A stretch of DNA of 10,495 bases. Source: Flavobacteriales bacterium. GTDB lineage: Bacteria > Bacteroidota > Bacteroidia > Flavobacteriales_D > SKUL01. Numbering within the stretch: the first letter of the stretch is position 1; each line of letters opens with the position of its first letter. The position numbers were made by a program, and so were the translations under genes. Below, one piece after another: positions 1 to 6,539 of the stretch. Location: positions 1 to 10,495 of the forward strand of contig SKUL01000334.1 in the NCBI GenBank assembly GCA_007129985.1, written 5' to 3'. The notes below the pieces were generated by a model, which worked only from the letters and a program-made list of their open reading frames with translations, ran no database searches and had not been told where the DNA came from.

Positions 1-35
1 ACAAATCTGTTCCAAAACCTCCGAACGGGTTTTAA

Positions 36-72
36 CCGCAAGGAGCGAAAGGAAGGCGCAAAGGTCGCAAGG
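36..72. repeat. Short degenerate CGCAAGG-type repeats
   Basis: Four closely spaced imperfect units are visible: CCGCAAGG (36-43), AGCGAAAGG (44-52), AAGGCGCAAAGG (53-64) and TCGCAAGG (65-72). The core is roughly GCGCAAAGG with a spacing of 8 to 12 bases. I recall similar cgcaaagg-rich patches in intergenic DNA of other Bacteroidota genomes, but cannot verify that here. No coding or regulatory role can be read from the sequence. Confidence 0.5.
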
Positions 73-223
73 TTGTGGGCTGGCCCAAGATTCAGGCCTG
101 AACAAAAGAAATCAAAGGGAAGGCGTAGTAAGAAATGAGACTTCTCCACTTCAGCCTCCATTCACTCGTCTGGCATCGCGAATTGGCCGCTTTCGGTCGA
201 AGTGACAAAGTTTCTGTTGTTGA

Positions 224-295
224 ATCGGCTCATCGGCTCATCGGCCAACCGTTTAATCGCCCCATCGCCCTATTGGCTCATTACCCAATCACCAC
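224..295. repeat. Nine-unit degenerate 8-bp tandem repeat
   Basis: Nine consecutive 8-bp units lie in perfect register with no indels. Units 1 and 2 are identical (ATCGGCTC). The rest are ATCGGCCA, ACCGTTTA, ATCGCCCC, ATCGCCCT, ATTGGCTC, ATTACCCA and ATCACCAC. Every unit starts with A and all but one with AT, and agreement with the first unit falls towards the right end. The array stops at 295, one base short of the carboxylase stop codon (297-299), so it would be the start of that gene's 3' untranslated region. It resembles the short tandemly repeated repetitive (STRR) class of intergenic arrays, although the unit here is 8 bases. Function is unknown. Confidence 0.75.
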
Positions 296-296
296 A

Positions 297-1838
297 CTAC
301 AACGGAATATTCCCGTGCTTTTTGCGGGGCAGCTTTTCTGCCTTGTTCTTCAGCATATCAAATGCCCGGATAAGCTTCTCGCGCGTTTTGGAAGCCGGAA
401 TCACCTCATCAATATAACCGCGCTTGGCCGCCCTGTATGGATTGGCAAACATATCCGCGTACAAGGCCTCTTTCTCCTTGAGCTTGGCTTCGGGGTCGGC
501 GGCCTCTTGAATTTCGCGGCGGAAAATAATCTCCGCGGCACCTTTGGCTCCCATCACGGCAATTTCGGCCGTAGGCCATGCAAAGTTCATATCGGCCCCG
601 ATGTGCTTGGAGTTCATCACGTCGTAAGCACCGCCGTAGGCTTTGCGGGTAATCACGGTAACGCGGGGCACAGTGGCCTCGCAGAAGGCGTAAAGCAGCT
701 TGGCTCCGTTGCTGATGATGCCGTTCCACTCCTGATCGGTGCCGGGCAAAAATCCGGGAACATCCTCAAATACCAACAGCGGAATGTTAAACGCGTCGCA
801 AAAGCGCACAAAGCGCGCAGCCTTGTTCGACGCTTTAATATCGAGCACACCCGCCAGAAATGCCGGCTGGTTGGCCACAACGCCAATGCTTCGTCCTGCA
901 AGTCGGGCAAAACCCACCACGATGTTTTCCGCGTAGTCTTTGTGAACTTCCAGAAAAGATTGCGCATCGCAAACCTCTTCAATCACCTCGCGCATATCGT
1001 AAGGCTGGTTGGCGTTCTCCGGAATCAACTCGTCCAGCTTGGGGCGCGTTTCGTTGCCAGTCTGATAGGCCACCGAAGGAGGCAATTCCTCGCAGTTCTG
1101 CGGAATGTAGGTCATCACTTTTCGCAGGTGCTCCAAACAAGCCGCTTCATTCACACACGAAAAATGCGTTACACCCGACTTGGTAGCGTGGGTAGAAGCA
1201 CCGCCCAATTCTTCGGAAGTCACTTCCTCGTGGGTAACCGTTTTTACCACGTTGGGGCCGGTTACAAACATGTAGGAGGTTTTCTCCACCATAAAGATAA
1301 AGTCGGTGAGGGCAGGGGAGTACACTGCGCCACCCGCACAAGGGCCCATAATGGCCGACAATTGGGGCACAACGCCCGAGGCCAGTGTATTGCGGTAAAA
1401 AATATCGGCGTAGCCACCCAACGAAATCACTCCTTCCTGGATGCGCGCACCACCGCTGTCGTTCAGTCCGATAACCGGGGCGCCGTTTTTCATGGCGAGG
1501 TCCATGATGCGGCAGATTTTTTCGGCGTGTGCCTCTGCCAGTGAGCCTCCCAACACGGTAAAGTCCTGAGAAAAAACATAGACCAAACGGCCGTGAATGG
1601 TGCCGTAGCCGGTAATCACACCATCGCCGTAAAACTGCTGTTTGTCCAATCCAAAATTCTTGGAGCGGTGGGTAACGAGCATTCCTATTTCCTCAAAAGA
1701 GCCTTTGTCGAGCAGCAGTTGAACCCGCTCGCGTGCGGTAAGTTTTCCTTTGGCGTGTTGTGCGTCAATGCGGGCTTGTCCGCCACCTAAGTGGGCTTCT
1801 GCAATTTTATCGTTGAGCTCTTTTATGCGGTCTGTCAT
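297..1838 (-). CDS. Acyl-CoA (probably propionyl-CoA) carboxylase beta subunit
   Basis: This is the biotin-dependent carboxyltransferase subunit, a 513-residue protein of the PccB/AccD5 family (Carboxyl_trans). It moves CO2 from carboxybiotin to an acyl-CoA in the cytoplasm. Two crotonase-like halves are visible: the N-terminal half has LNDSGGARIQEG (125-136) and the GPCAGGAVYS oxyanion-hole segment (165-174), and the C-terminal half has VPGFLPGTDQE (360-370) and KAYGGAYDVMNS (399-410). Asp406 in GGAYD occupies the specificity position that is Asp in propionyl-CoA enzymes and Ile in acetyl-CoA enzymes, so propionyl-CoA is the likelier substrate, yielding (S)-methylmalonyl-CoA. I start at MTDRIKEL (1838). 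The frame stays open to 1904, but that extension is unlike the family and would contain the probable -7 promoter box. No biotin carboxylase/biotin carrier alpha subunit is adjacent, so it must be encoded elsewhere. Length is normal for the family. Confidence 0.93.
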   Translation of the reverse strand: MTDRIKELNDKIAEAHLGGGQARIDAQHAKGKLTARERVQLLLDKGSFEEIGMLVTHRSKNFGLDKQQFYGDGVITGYGTIHGRLVYVFSQDFTVLGGSLAEAHAEKICRIMDLAMKNGAPVIGLNDSGGARIQEGVISLGGYADIFYRNTLASGVVPQLSAIMGPCAGGAVYSPALTDFIFMVEKTSYMFVTGPNVVKTVTHEEVTSEELGGASTHATKSGVTHFSCVNEAACLEHLRKVMTYIPQNCEELPPSVAYQTGNETRPKLDELIPENANQPYDMREVIEEVCDAQSFLEVHKDYAENIVVGFARLAGRSIGVVANQPAFLAGVLDIKASNKAARFVRFCDAFNIPLLVFEDVPGFLPGTDQEWNGIISNGAKLLYAFCEATVPRVTVITRKAYGGAYDVMNSKHIGADMNFAWPTAEIAVMGAKGAAEIIFRREIQEAADPEAKLKEKEALYADMFANPYRAAKRGYIDEVIPASKTREKLIRAFDMLKNKAEKLPRKKHGNIPL

Positions 1839-1867
1839 TGCGATGTGATTTGGGCGGGTAAAAATAG

Positions 1868-1875
1868 CAAATCTA
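1868..1875 (-). promoter_or_regulatory. Probable -7 promoter box of the carboxylase gene
   Basis: On the minus strand this reads TAGATTTG, an exact match to the Bacteroidota -7 consensus TAnnTTTG. It lies 29 bases upstream of the chosen start (1838), implying a leader of roughly 20-25 bases. I see no good TTG -33 element at the usual spacing. The box lies between the upstream operon's terminator and the gene, which fits independent transcription. Confidence 0.5.
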
Positions 1876-1904
1876 CAGGCCCGAGGAATCATTTGTATGG
1901 CCAC

Positions 1905-1935
1905 AAAAAACGGGCAGTGCTTGTGCGACTGCCCG
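1905..1935 (-). terminator. Rho-independent terminator of the sigma/anti-sigma/barrel operon
   Basis: Read on the minus strand, CGGGCAGT (1935-1928) pairs perfectly over 8 bp with ACTGCCCG (1918-1911) around a 9-base loop, followed at once by six T residues (1910-1905). It lies about 25 bases after the stop codon of the beta-barrel gene. The T-tract is clean only on this strand, so it should act for the minus-strand operon and insulate the carboxylase gene. Confidence 0.88.
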
Positions 1936-1960
1936 TAGATTCTTTGTTTTTCAGGAATGG

Positions 1961-2863
1961 CTAAAAAGCGAATCCGATTCCCGCATTGATGGGGAACAGC
2001 TCCGGGCCTTCGCTGCGTCTGAACATCGGAGTGAGGCCGTAGCTCGCAAAAAGAACGAATGGTCCGTAGCCTGCGCGCACCATTACCTCAGCGGTAAAAG
2101 GGTTGAGATTGGGAATGCGCTGGCTGTTTAGCGTGTAATCTACCCCAGCCTCATGATAGTTCTGCACGTAGGTGGAATGGAGCAAAAACCCTCCCACTAC
2201 ACCTACAGCAAAGTGAACGGTTTTGGCCGGGTTGAGACTTGTATTGAACTCGAGCATAATGGGTGCGCGCAGGTAGCCCGCCTGAACGGTGTTGCGAGTG
2301 AGGGCGCGCAAGGAGTCGATTTCGAAGGACATCTCATTGCCGAAGCCAATGTGCGTGTTTTGACGCATTCGGTAGCTGTGAAACTGGTAGCCCAACCCCG
2401 TGTAGATGCCTACGTAGTCTTTGATCAGGCGCAGCTTGATTTCCGGGAAGTTAAGTGCAAACATAAACGATTGGCTGTAATCTACTTCCAGAAGCGAAAG
2501 CCCTTCAGGTAGCTCAATGGATTGATTGTTTCCGATGTAGCCGTTAGAGCCCACGTAAATTCCCGACCAGTGTGTAAGTTTATTTTTTCGGTGCCATTCG
2601 GCGAATTTGCTTTCGAAGCAATCTTCGTCTTTTTCGCCATCAGTCCACGATTTGCGGGTAATCCACTCGTCTTCCTGGAGTTTTTCAAGAAGGATTTCGT
2701 CCTTGCCCTCGCGCTCCACAATTTTCAATTGGTGCTTGCCGAGGCGCACAATGGTGGTGTCGCCCGAAACGATTTTTTCAGGTTCCTGGGTGCTACTGTC
2801 TTCGCCCTGCGCCAACAACAGTTGCGAGGCGAAAATCATCATGGTGAGAAAGAATACTTTCAT
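1961..2863 (-). CDS. Outer-membrane beta-barrel (PorT-like family) protein
   Basis: This 300-residue precursor has a signal peptide (residues 1-18, MKVFFLTMM...LLLA, with Gln19 next). A hydrophilic, acidic N-terminal segment (20-95) contains DTTIVRLGKHQLKIVE (35-50). From about residue 99 the protein shows alternating hydrophobic/polar strands typical of an eight-stranded barrel (OMP_b-brl_2/PorT-like): HWSGIYVGSNGY, YVGIYTGLGYQFHSYRM, LRAPIMLEFNT, HFAVGVVGGFLLHS, FTAEVMVRAGYGPFVLFASYGL and a final GIGFAF ending in Phe, as outer-membrane proteins usually do. It begins 61 bases after the anti-sigma gene and is followed by a terminator, so it is the last gene of the sigma operon. A DTT..RLGK motif before the barrel is, from memory, characteristic of barrel proteins paired with ECF sigma and anti-sigma genes in Bacteroidota. 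Its role as envelope sensor or regulon output is inferred. Exact function is unknown. Confidence 0.82.
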   Translation of the reverse strand: MKVFFLTMMIFASQLLLAQGEDSSTQEPEKIVSGDTTIVRLGKHQLKIVEREGKDEILLEKLQEDEWITRKSWTDGEKDEDCFESKFAEWHRKNKLTHWSGIYVGSNGYIGNNQSIELPEGLSLLEVDYSQSFMFALNFPEIKLRLIKDYVGIYTGLGYQFHSYRMRQNTHIGFGNEMSFEIDSLRALTRNTVQAGYLRAPIMLEFNTSLNPAKTVHFAVGVVGGFLLHSTYVQNYHEAGVDYTLNSQRIPNLNPFTAEVMVRAGYGPFVLFASYGLTPMFRRSEGPELFPINAGIGFAF

Positions 2864-2924
2864 GGTTTTTGGTTTTGTGTTTTTGTTGAGACGGGTAGCT
2901 GCACAGAATAGTTACAGCCCCTTG

Positions 2925-3995
2925 TTATTTTTTTGTGCGGCTTCTTTGGATTTCCAGCTGGCCGAGTTTGAAGGTAGAGGTAATAAGCTCATCTTCTTCT
3001 ACTTTTTCAATTTCAACAAGCTGCTGTTTCTGCACGATAGATTTTAACCGGCCGGTGATGTTCTCACCCAATCCGGCAATACCTTCGCTCATTCCGGCCA
3101 GCGCATCACCCACCAGGCCACGCTCCGGCGTATTCATCCATTGCGGGTTTGGCGCAGCTGCATTTTCTGTATCGGCGAGTATCGCAGGAATCTCAACCTC
3201 TTCTACATTGAGGCGAATCGTGTGTTGCGGTTCCAGTTTGGAGGCGAGAAGTGTGGGTTGTTCCGTGTTTTCCGGCCCATCTATTGCCGTAGCTACCGGC
3301 AATTCCGAAGATTCGGATGTCTTTTGAAGAGAAACTTCAGCCAGCAGAAAAGCATTTTCCTCCTTCGGGGTATTGGATTTCAGTAGTGTTTCTTCTGCTG
3401 CCGGATTTGTTGCCTTCGTTTGCTCATAATCCGCAGCAACGGGGTTTTCTGCTTCCACGGCTTCCGTCTCCCAAAGCGGCATTTGATCGGCAAGACGCGG
3501 GTTGTATTGGTTTTGGTCGCCCGGATTGAACCACAGCCACGCGCCAACAATGGCTGCGATAGTTGCCGCCGCCGCAGAGAATCGCAAGGCGTACAGCATA
3601 CGTACAGGTGTGTGCTTCAGTGCCTTTTTGTTGGCAAAGCGCAGACTTTCCTGCGGACGGAGCCGGGTTTTGAGGTACAGTTGATACGATGCGCTCAGTT
3701 CAGGTTTTTGTTCCAGACGCTTTTCCATGCGGGCAGCATCGGCCGGGCTGAGCGTGCCTTCCATCAGCGCAATGAGGTCTTCGTCTTCGTCTTGGTAAAG
3801 CTTTGCCTTGGAGGGCAAGGGTTCTGTGGCTTCCAAATCAGGTAGCGCATCGCCTTGCATTTCTTCAAGCACCTCTTTCCAATGGGGGTGCTGCGCCACA
3901 AAATCCTTCAGTGCGCGGATATCCGCATCCGACAAACGGCCCTCGAGGTAGTCGAGCATCCAGGCTTCGGCGGTATGTTCGTTGAGCACTTTCAT
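2925..3995 (-). CDS. Putative single-pass membrane anti-sigma factor
   Basis: This 356-residue protein probably binds and restrains the ECF sigma factor encoded just upstream. The cytoplasmic part (1-130) contains two copies of an anti-sigma-like motif: LDYLEGRLSDAD...QHP (14-37) and IALMEGTLSPAD...QKP (75-98). One transmembrane helix follows at about 133-156, preceded by basic residues, giving an N-in/C-out topology. The periplasmic part (157-356) is acidic, low in structure and rich in Glu, Thr, Ala and Pro up to about 280. It ends in a Gly-rich amphipathic stretch (293-315) and a basic tail with TFKLGQLEI (341-349). No zinc-binding HxxxCxxC motif is present. Its ATG overlaps the sigma stop codon as ATGA (3995-3992), which implies translational coupling and near-equal synthesis. 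The assignment rests on topology and gene order more than on a recognised domain. Confidence 0.72.
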   Translation of the reverse strand: MKVLNEHTAEAWMLDYLEGRLSDADIRALKDFVAQHPHWKEVLEEMQGDALPDLEATEPLPSKAKLYQDEDEDLIALMEGTLSPADAARMEKRLEQKPELSASYQLYLKTRLRPQESLRFANKKALKHTPVRMLYALRFSAAAATIAAIVGAWLWFNPGDQNQYNPRLADQMPLWETEAVEAENPVAADYEQTKATNPAAEETLLKSNTPKEENAFLLAEVSLQKTSESSELPVATAIDGPENTEQPTLLASKLEPQHTIRLNVEEVEIPAILADTENAAAPNPQWMNTPERGLVGDALAGMSEGIAGLGENITGRLKSIVQKQQLVEIEKVEEDELITSTFKLGQLEIQRSRTKK

Positions 3996-4477
3996 AGAAT
4001 GATGGCGGGGTTTACAAGGTATTCCTTCAGGGTTTTGCGCGCCCGGAATATGTACACCTTCACCTGGCTTTCATTGAGTGAACAGATATCACCGATTTCC
4101 TCGTAGCTGTATCCTTCGTAATCGCGCAGCAACACAACCGACCTTTGAATTTCGGGCAAACGCTGCAAGGCTTCGTGCAAGAGGTCGTTCAAATCGCTGT
4201 GCTCATTTTCAATAGAGGGTGCAGCGTGGTTTTCCATGTCCACATCGGCTTGTTTTTTTTCCTTGCGGATGAGGTCTATCATGCATCGGTATCCGGTGGT
4301 AAAGAGATAGGATTTCGCCTTGGAGGCCTCTACCTCGCTGCGTTTTTCCCAAAGTCGGGTAAACGCTTCCTGCACCACGTCTTGCGCAAGGTCGCGGTTA
4401 CGCATGGCGTGCGCGATGAACCTGTACAGGGCATCGGCGTGGAGATCAACGCAGTTGTTGTAGTCGGATACAAGCAT
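3992..4477 (-). CDS. ECF-type RNA polymerase sigma factor
   Basis: This 161-residue sigma-70 family protein directs RNA polymerase to a specific promoter set. Region 2 spans about 8-73 and includes AQDVVQEAFTRLWEKR (31-46, the core-polymerase-binding helix) and AKSYLFTTGYRCMIDLIRKEKK (54-75, the -10-recognising segment). A short acidic linker (76-95) follows. Region 4 spans about 97-152, with LPEIQRSVVLLRDYEGYSYEEIGDI and the recognition helix LNESQVKVYIFRARKTLKEYL (134-154). There is no region 1 or 3, and the length is typical of ECF factors. It starts 78 bases after the lepA stop codon with no terminator between them, so read-through from lepA is possible beside its own promoter. Gene order sigma / anti-sigma / barrel suggests an envelope-responsive regulator. 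The ECF subgroup cannot be told by eye. Confidence 0.93.
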   Translation of the reverse strand: MLVSDYNNCVDLHADALYRFIAHAMRNRDLAQDVVQEAFTRLWEKRSEVEASKAKSYLFTTGYRCMIDLIRKEKKQADVDMENHAAPSIENEHSDLNDLLHEALQRLPEIQRSVVLLRDYEGYSYEEIGDICSLNESQVKVYIFRARKTLKEYLVNPAIIL

Positions 4478-4507
4478 GTTGGCCTATCAGCAAGGGTAAG
4501 ACGGGCA

Positions 4508-4528
4508 AGTTGTGCTAAAGTTACAACT
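4508..4528 (-). promoter_or_regulatory. Inverted repeat over a possible -7 box upstream of the sigma gene
   Basis: A perfect 6-bp inverted repeat, AGTTGT-N9-ACAACT, lies 31 to 51 bases upstream of the sigma factor start. On the minus strand its loop contains TAACTTTA (4523-4516), one mismatch from TAnnTTTG. No well-spaced -33 element is seen. It could be the operon promoter with an overlapping operator, or a chance hairpin. Confidence 0.3.
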
Positions 4529-4555
4529 GCCTTCAAAAAAAGTTGCGGACGACGA

Positions 4556-6343
4556 CTAATCGAGTTTGAGTACCGTGAGGAAGGCCTCTTGTGGTACTTC
4601 CACGTTGCCCACCTGACGCATGCGCTTTTTACCCTTTTTCTGCTTTTCGAGCAGTTTGCGTTTTCGGGTGATGTCACCACCGTAACATTTTGCGGTTACG
4701 TCTTTGCGCAGTGCGCGAACGGTTTCGCGGGCAATCACCTTGGTTCCGATAGCAGCCTGAATGGCAATTTCAAATTGCTGACGCGGAATGAGTTCACGCA
4801 TTTTCAGACAAATCTTTTTTCCGAGGTTAAAAGCGTTATCGCGGTGAATCAAGGCCGAAAGTGCGTCAACCTGATCACCGTTGAGCATGATATCGAGTTT
4901 GATGAGGTTCGACTCGCGGTCGCCGATGGGGAAGTAGTCAAACGAAGCATAACCCTTCGATACAGTTTTCAGCTTGTCGTAGAAGTCGAATACGATTTCA
5001 CCGAGGGGCATTTCAAATGACAATTCAACCCGATCGGAGCTGAGGTAAACCTGGTTTTTGAGTTCGCCCCGTTTGTCAATGCACAGGGTCATAATTGCAC
5101 CAATAAAATCACTTTTGGTGATGATTTGCGCTTTGATATAGGGTTCTTCAACCTTTTCGATTCGCGAGGGGTCGGGTAAATCAGAAGGGTTGTTGATAAC
5201 CAGTTTTTCTCCTTTTTTGGTGTAGCAGGTGTACGACACGTTGGGCACAGTGGTAATCACGGTCATATCGAACTCCCGTTCCAATCGCTCCTGCACAATT
5301 TCCATGTGGAGCATCCCCAGAAATCCGCATCGAAAGCCAAAACCCAGCGCGGCTGATGATTCGGGTTCAAACACGAGTGAGGCATCGTTGAGCTGCAATT
5401 TCTCGAGCGATGTACGCAGGTCTTCGTAGTCTTCGGTATCCACAGGATAAATTCCGGCAAAAACCATGGGTTTCACATCTTCAAAACCCTTGATGGCTTC
5501 ACTGCAGGGTCGCGATGTTTCGGTGATGGTATCTCCCACCTTGATATTGGCTGCGCTTTTGATTCCGGAGATGATATAGCCCACATTTCCGGTCTTCACT
5601 TCATTTTTGGGCACAAGGTCGAGTTTGAGAATGCCCACTTCGTCGGCGTCGTATTCTTTGCCGGTATTGAAGAATTTCACCCGGGCCCCCTTGCGCATCA
5701 CCCCGTTCATTACACGGAAATAAGCAATTACCCCACGGAAAGAGTTGTATACTGAGTCGAAAATCATAGCCTGAAGCGGAGCGTTGGGGTCTCCTTTAGG
5801 TGCAGGCACACACTCAATCACAGCTTTGAGAATCGCTTCCACGCCGAGGCCTGTCTTTCCGCTTGCCGGAATTACGTCGTCGGGGCTGCAGCCGATCAGT
5901 TCTACAATCTGGTCGGTTACTTCCTCGGCCATGGCGCTGTCGAGGTCCATCTTGTTGAGGATGGGAATAATCTCGAGGTCGTGCTCCAGTGCGAGGTACA
6001 GGTTGCTGATGGTTTGCGCCTGTATGCCCTGGGTGGCATCTACAATGAGCAGAGCGCCTTCGCAGGCAGCAATAGAGCGCGAAACCTCGTACGAAAAGTC
6101 AACGTGGCCGGGCGTGTCAATCAGGTTGAGCACGTAGGGTTTACCTTCGTGAATATGATCCATTTGGATGGCGTGGCTCTTGATGGTGATGCCGCGCTCG
6201 CGCTCAAGGTCCATGTTGTCGAGGGTTTGCTCTTGAAGTTCTCGCGAGCTGATAGTATTGGTGGTTTGCAGCAGCCGGTCGGCAAGTGTGCTTTTGCCGT
6301 GGTCAATGTGGGCGATGATGCAGAAGTTACGGATGTTTTCCAT
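4556..6343 (-). CDS. lepA: Elongation factor 4 (LepA), ribosome-associated GTPase
   Basis: This 595-residue translational GTPase is full length for the family. LepA binds ribosomes and acts in translation or ribosome assembly under stress. The GTPase signatures are complete: P-loop AHIDHGKST (11-19), switch I with ERERGITIKS (47-56), G3 DTPGH (76-80) with the catalytic His80, and NKMD (130-133). EF-G-like domains II, III and V follow (SSAALGFGFRCGFLGMLHME is the characteristic domain III segment). The LepA-specific C-terminal domain is intact, including TAKCYGGDITRKRKLLEKQK and the VPQEAFLTVLKLD end. Domain IV of EF-G is absent, as expected. In many bacteria lepA sits next to lepB. Here the divergent neighbour is a secreted protein and the downstream gene is the ECF sigma operon. 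Confidence 0.98.
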   Translation of the reverse strand: MENIRNFCIIAHIDHGKSTLADRLLQTTNTISSRELQEQTLDNMDLERERGITIKSHAIQMDHIHEGKPYVLNLIDTPGHVDFSYEVSRSIAACEGALLIVDATQGIQAQTISNLYLALEHDLEIIPILNKMDLDSAMAEEVTDQIVELIGCSPDDVIPASGKTGLGVEAILKAVIECVPAPKGDPNAPLQAMIFDSVYNSFRGVIAYFRVMNGVMRKGARVKFFNTGKEYDADEVGILKLDLVPKNEVKTGNVGYIISGIKSAANIKVGDTITETSRPCSEAIKGFEDVKPMVFAGIYPVDTEDYEDLRTSLEKLQLNDASLVFEPESSAALGFGFRCGFLGMLHMEIVQERLEREFDMTVITTVPNVSYTCYTKKGEKLVINNPSDLPDPSRIEKVEEPYIKAQIITKSDFIGAIMTLCIDKRGELKNQVYLSSDRVELSFEMPLGEIVFDFYDKLKTVSKGYASFDYFPIGDRESNLIKLDIMLNGDQVDALSALIHRDNAFNLGKKICLKMRELIPRQQFEIAIQAAIGTKVIARETVRALRKDVTAKCYGGDITRKRKLLEKQKKGKKRMRQVGNVEVPQEAFLTVLKLD

Positions 6344-6349
6344 GAAAAG

Positions 6350-6372
6350 CGCGCTGGGGTCATTTCAGCGCG
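6350..6372 (-). promoter_or_regulatory. Inverted repeat in the lepA leader
   Basis: CGCGCTG (6350-6356) and CAGCGCG (6366-6372) form a perfect 7-bp inverted repeat with a 9-base spacer. It ends six bases before the lepA start codon. The predicted transcription start (about 6368) falls inside the right arm, so the transcript would carry only part of the hairpin. A DNA operator is therefore as plausible as an RNA structure. Confidence 0.45.
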
Positions 6373-6373
6373 G

Positions 6374-6400
6374 CAAAGATACCGTATTTTACCTCTGCAA
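6374..6400 (-). promoter_or_regulatory. Probable lepA promoter
   Basis: On the minus strand, TTG (6400-6398), a 16-base spacer and TATCTTTG (6381-6374) match the Bacteroidota -33/-7 pattern TTG...TAnnTTTG. The -7 box is exact and is followed by CCGC, as in other promoters of the phylum. Its distance to the lepA ATG (6343) gives a leader of about 25 bases. Confidence 0.65.
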
Positions 6401-6414
6401 CACATCTTAACGAA

Positions 6415-6447
6415 AGCAGAAAGCGCTTGGCGCTTCAGGGTATTTTG
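6415..6447. repeat. Left copy of a hairpin motif flanking the T9SS cassette
   Basis: AGCAGAAAGCGC (6415-6426), TTG, GCGCTT (6430-6435), CAGG, then TATTTTG (6441-6447). The core AAGCGC-TTG-GCGCTT is a perfect 6-bp hairpin with a 3-base loop. All three shared blocks recur in the same order and orientation at 10342-10379. The TTG in the loop doubles as the candidate -33 element of the next gene. Confidence 0.55.
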
Positions 6448-6456
6448 TTAATTTTG
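6427..6456 (+). promoter_or_regulatory. Probable promoter of the secreted-protein operon
   Basis: TTG (6427-6429), a 19-base spacer and TAATTTTG (6449-6456) fit the Bacteroidota consensus TTG...TAnnTTTG exactly at the -7 box. The implied transcript would have a leader of about 75-80 bases before the ATG at 6540. The divergent lepA promoter (-33 at 6398-6400) lies just to the left, so the two promoters sit back to back. Confidence 0.6.
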
Positions 6457-6539
6457 TTGCCCGACCTGTTTTTTGGCTTGCAACTTGCCGGTAGGTCATG
6501 CGTCAAACAACCAGAAACAACAGTATAAAAATCACACCG

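Larger units (their letters stand above)
1..296. other. Non-coding region downstream of the carboxylase gene
   Basis: I find no convincing gene in this stretch. Open frames crossing it are antisense extensions over the carboxylase gene. It holds a weak inverted repeat AAAACC-N8-GGTTTT (14-33), a patch of CGCAAGG-type short repeats (36-72), a 12-bp perfect palindrome TTCAGGCCTGAA (91-102) and an 8-bp tandem array (224-295). There is no clear hairpin plus T-tract to end the minus-strand carboxylase transcript, so its termination is unexplained. The composition resembles intergenic repeat debris rather than a decayed gene. Confidence 0.6.

Noticed and set aside
224..295. CRISPR array
   Set aside because: The units are 8 bases long and directly abutting, with no spacers, no 25-40 base repeats and no cas genes nearby.
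135..1544. Long plus-strand open frame of 469 codons
   Set aside because: It lies antisense over the carboxylase gene, whose family motifs are unmistakable. Its translation is rich in His, Arg and Asn with no domain or signal peptide, as expected of a shadow frame.
1839..1904. Extended N-terminus of the carboxylase from 1904
   Set aside because: The 22 extra residues do not resemble the family, and the exact TAnnTTTG match (1868-1875) would lie within the coding region.
2153..3047. Several plus-strand open frames (e.g. 2153-2512, 2522-2911, 2607-3047)
   Set aside because: All are antisense to the beta-barrel and anti-sigma genes and look like compositional shadows.
4145..5020. Plus-strand open frame of 291 codons
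   Set aside because: It runs antisense across the end of lepA and into the sigma factor gene, both well supported. No recognisable protein feature is present.
6498..6539. Upstream ATG at 6498 as the start of the 138-residue protein
   Set aside because: It would add 14 polar residues ahead of a textbook signal peptide. Starting at 6540 restores the basic-hydrophobic-cleavage pattern.
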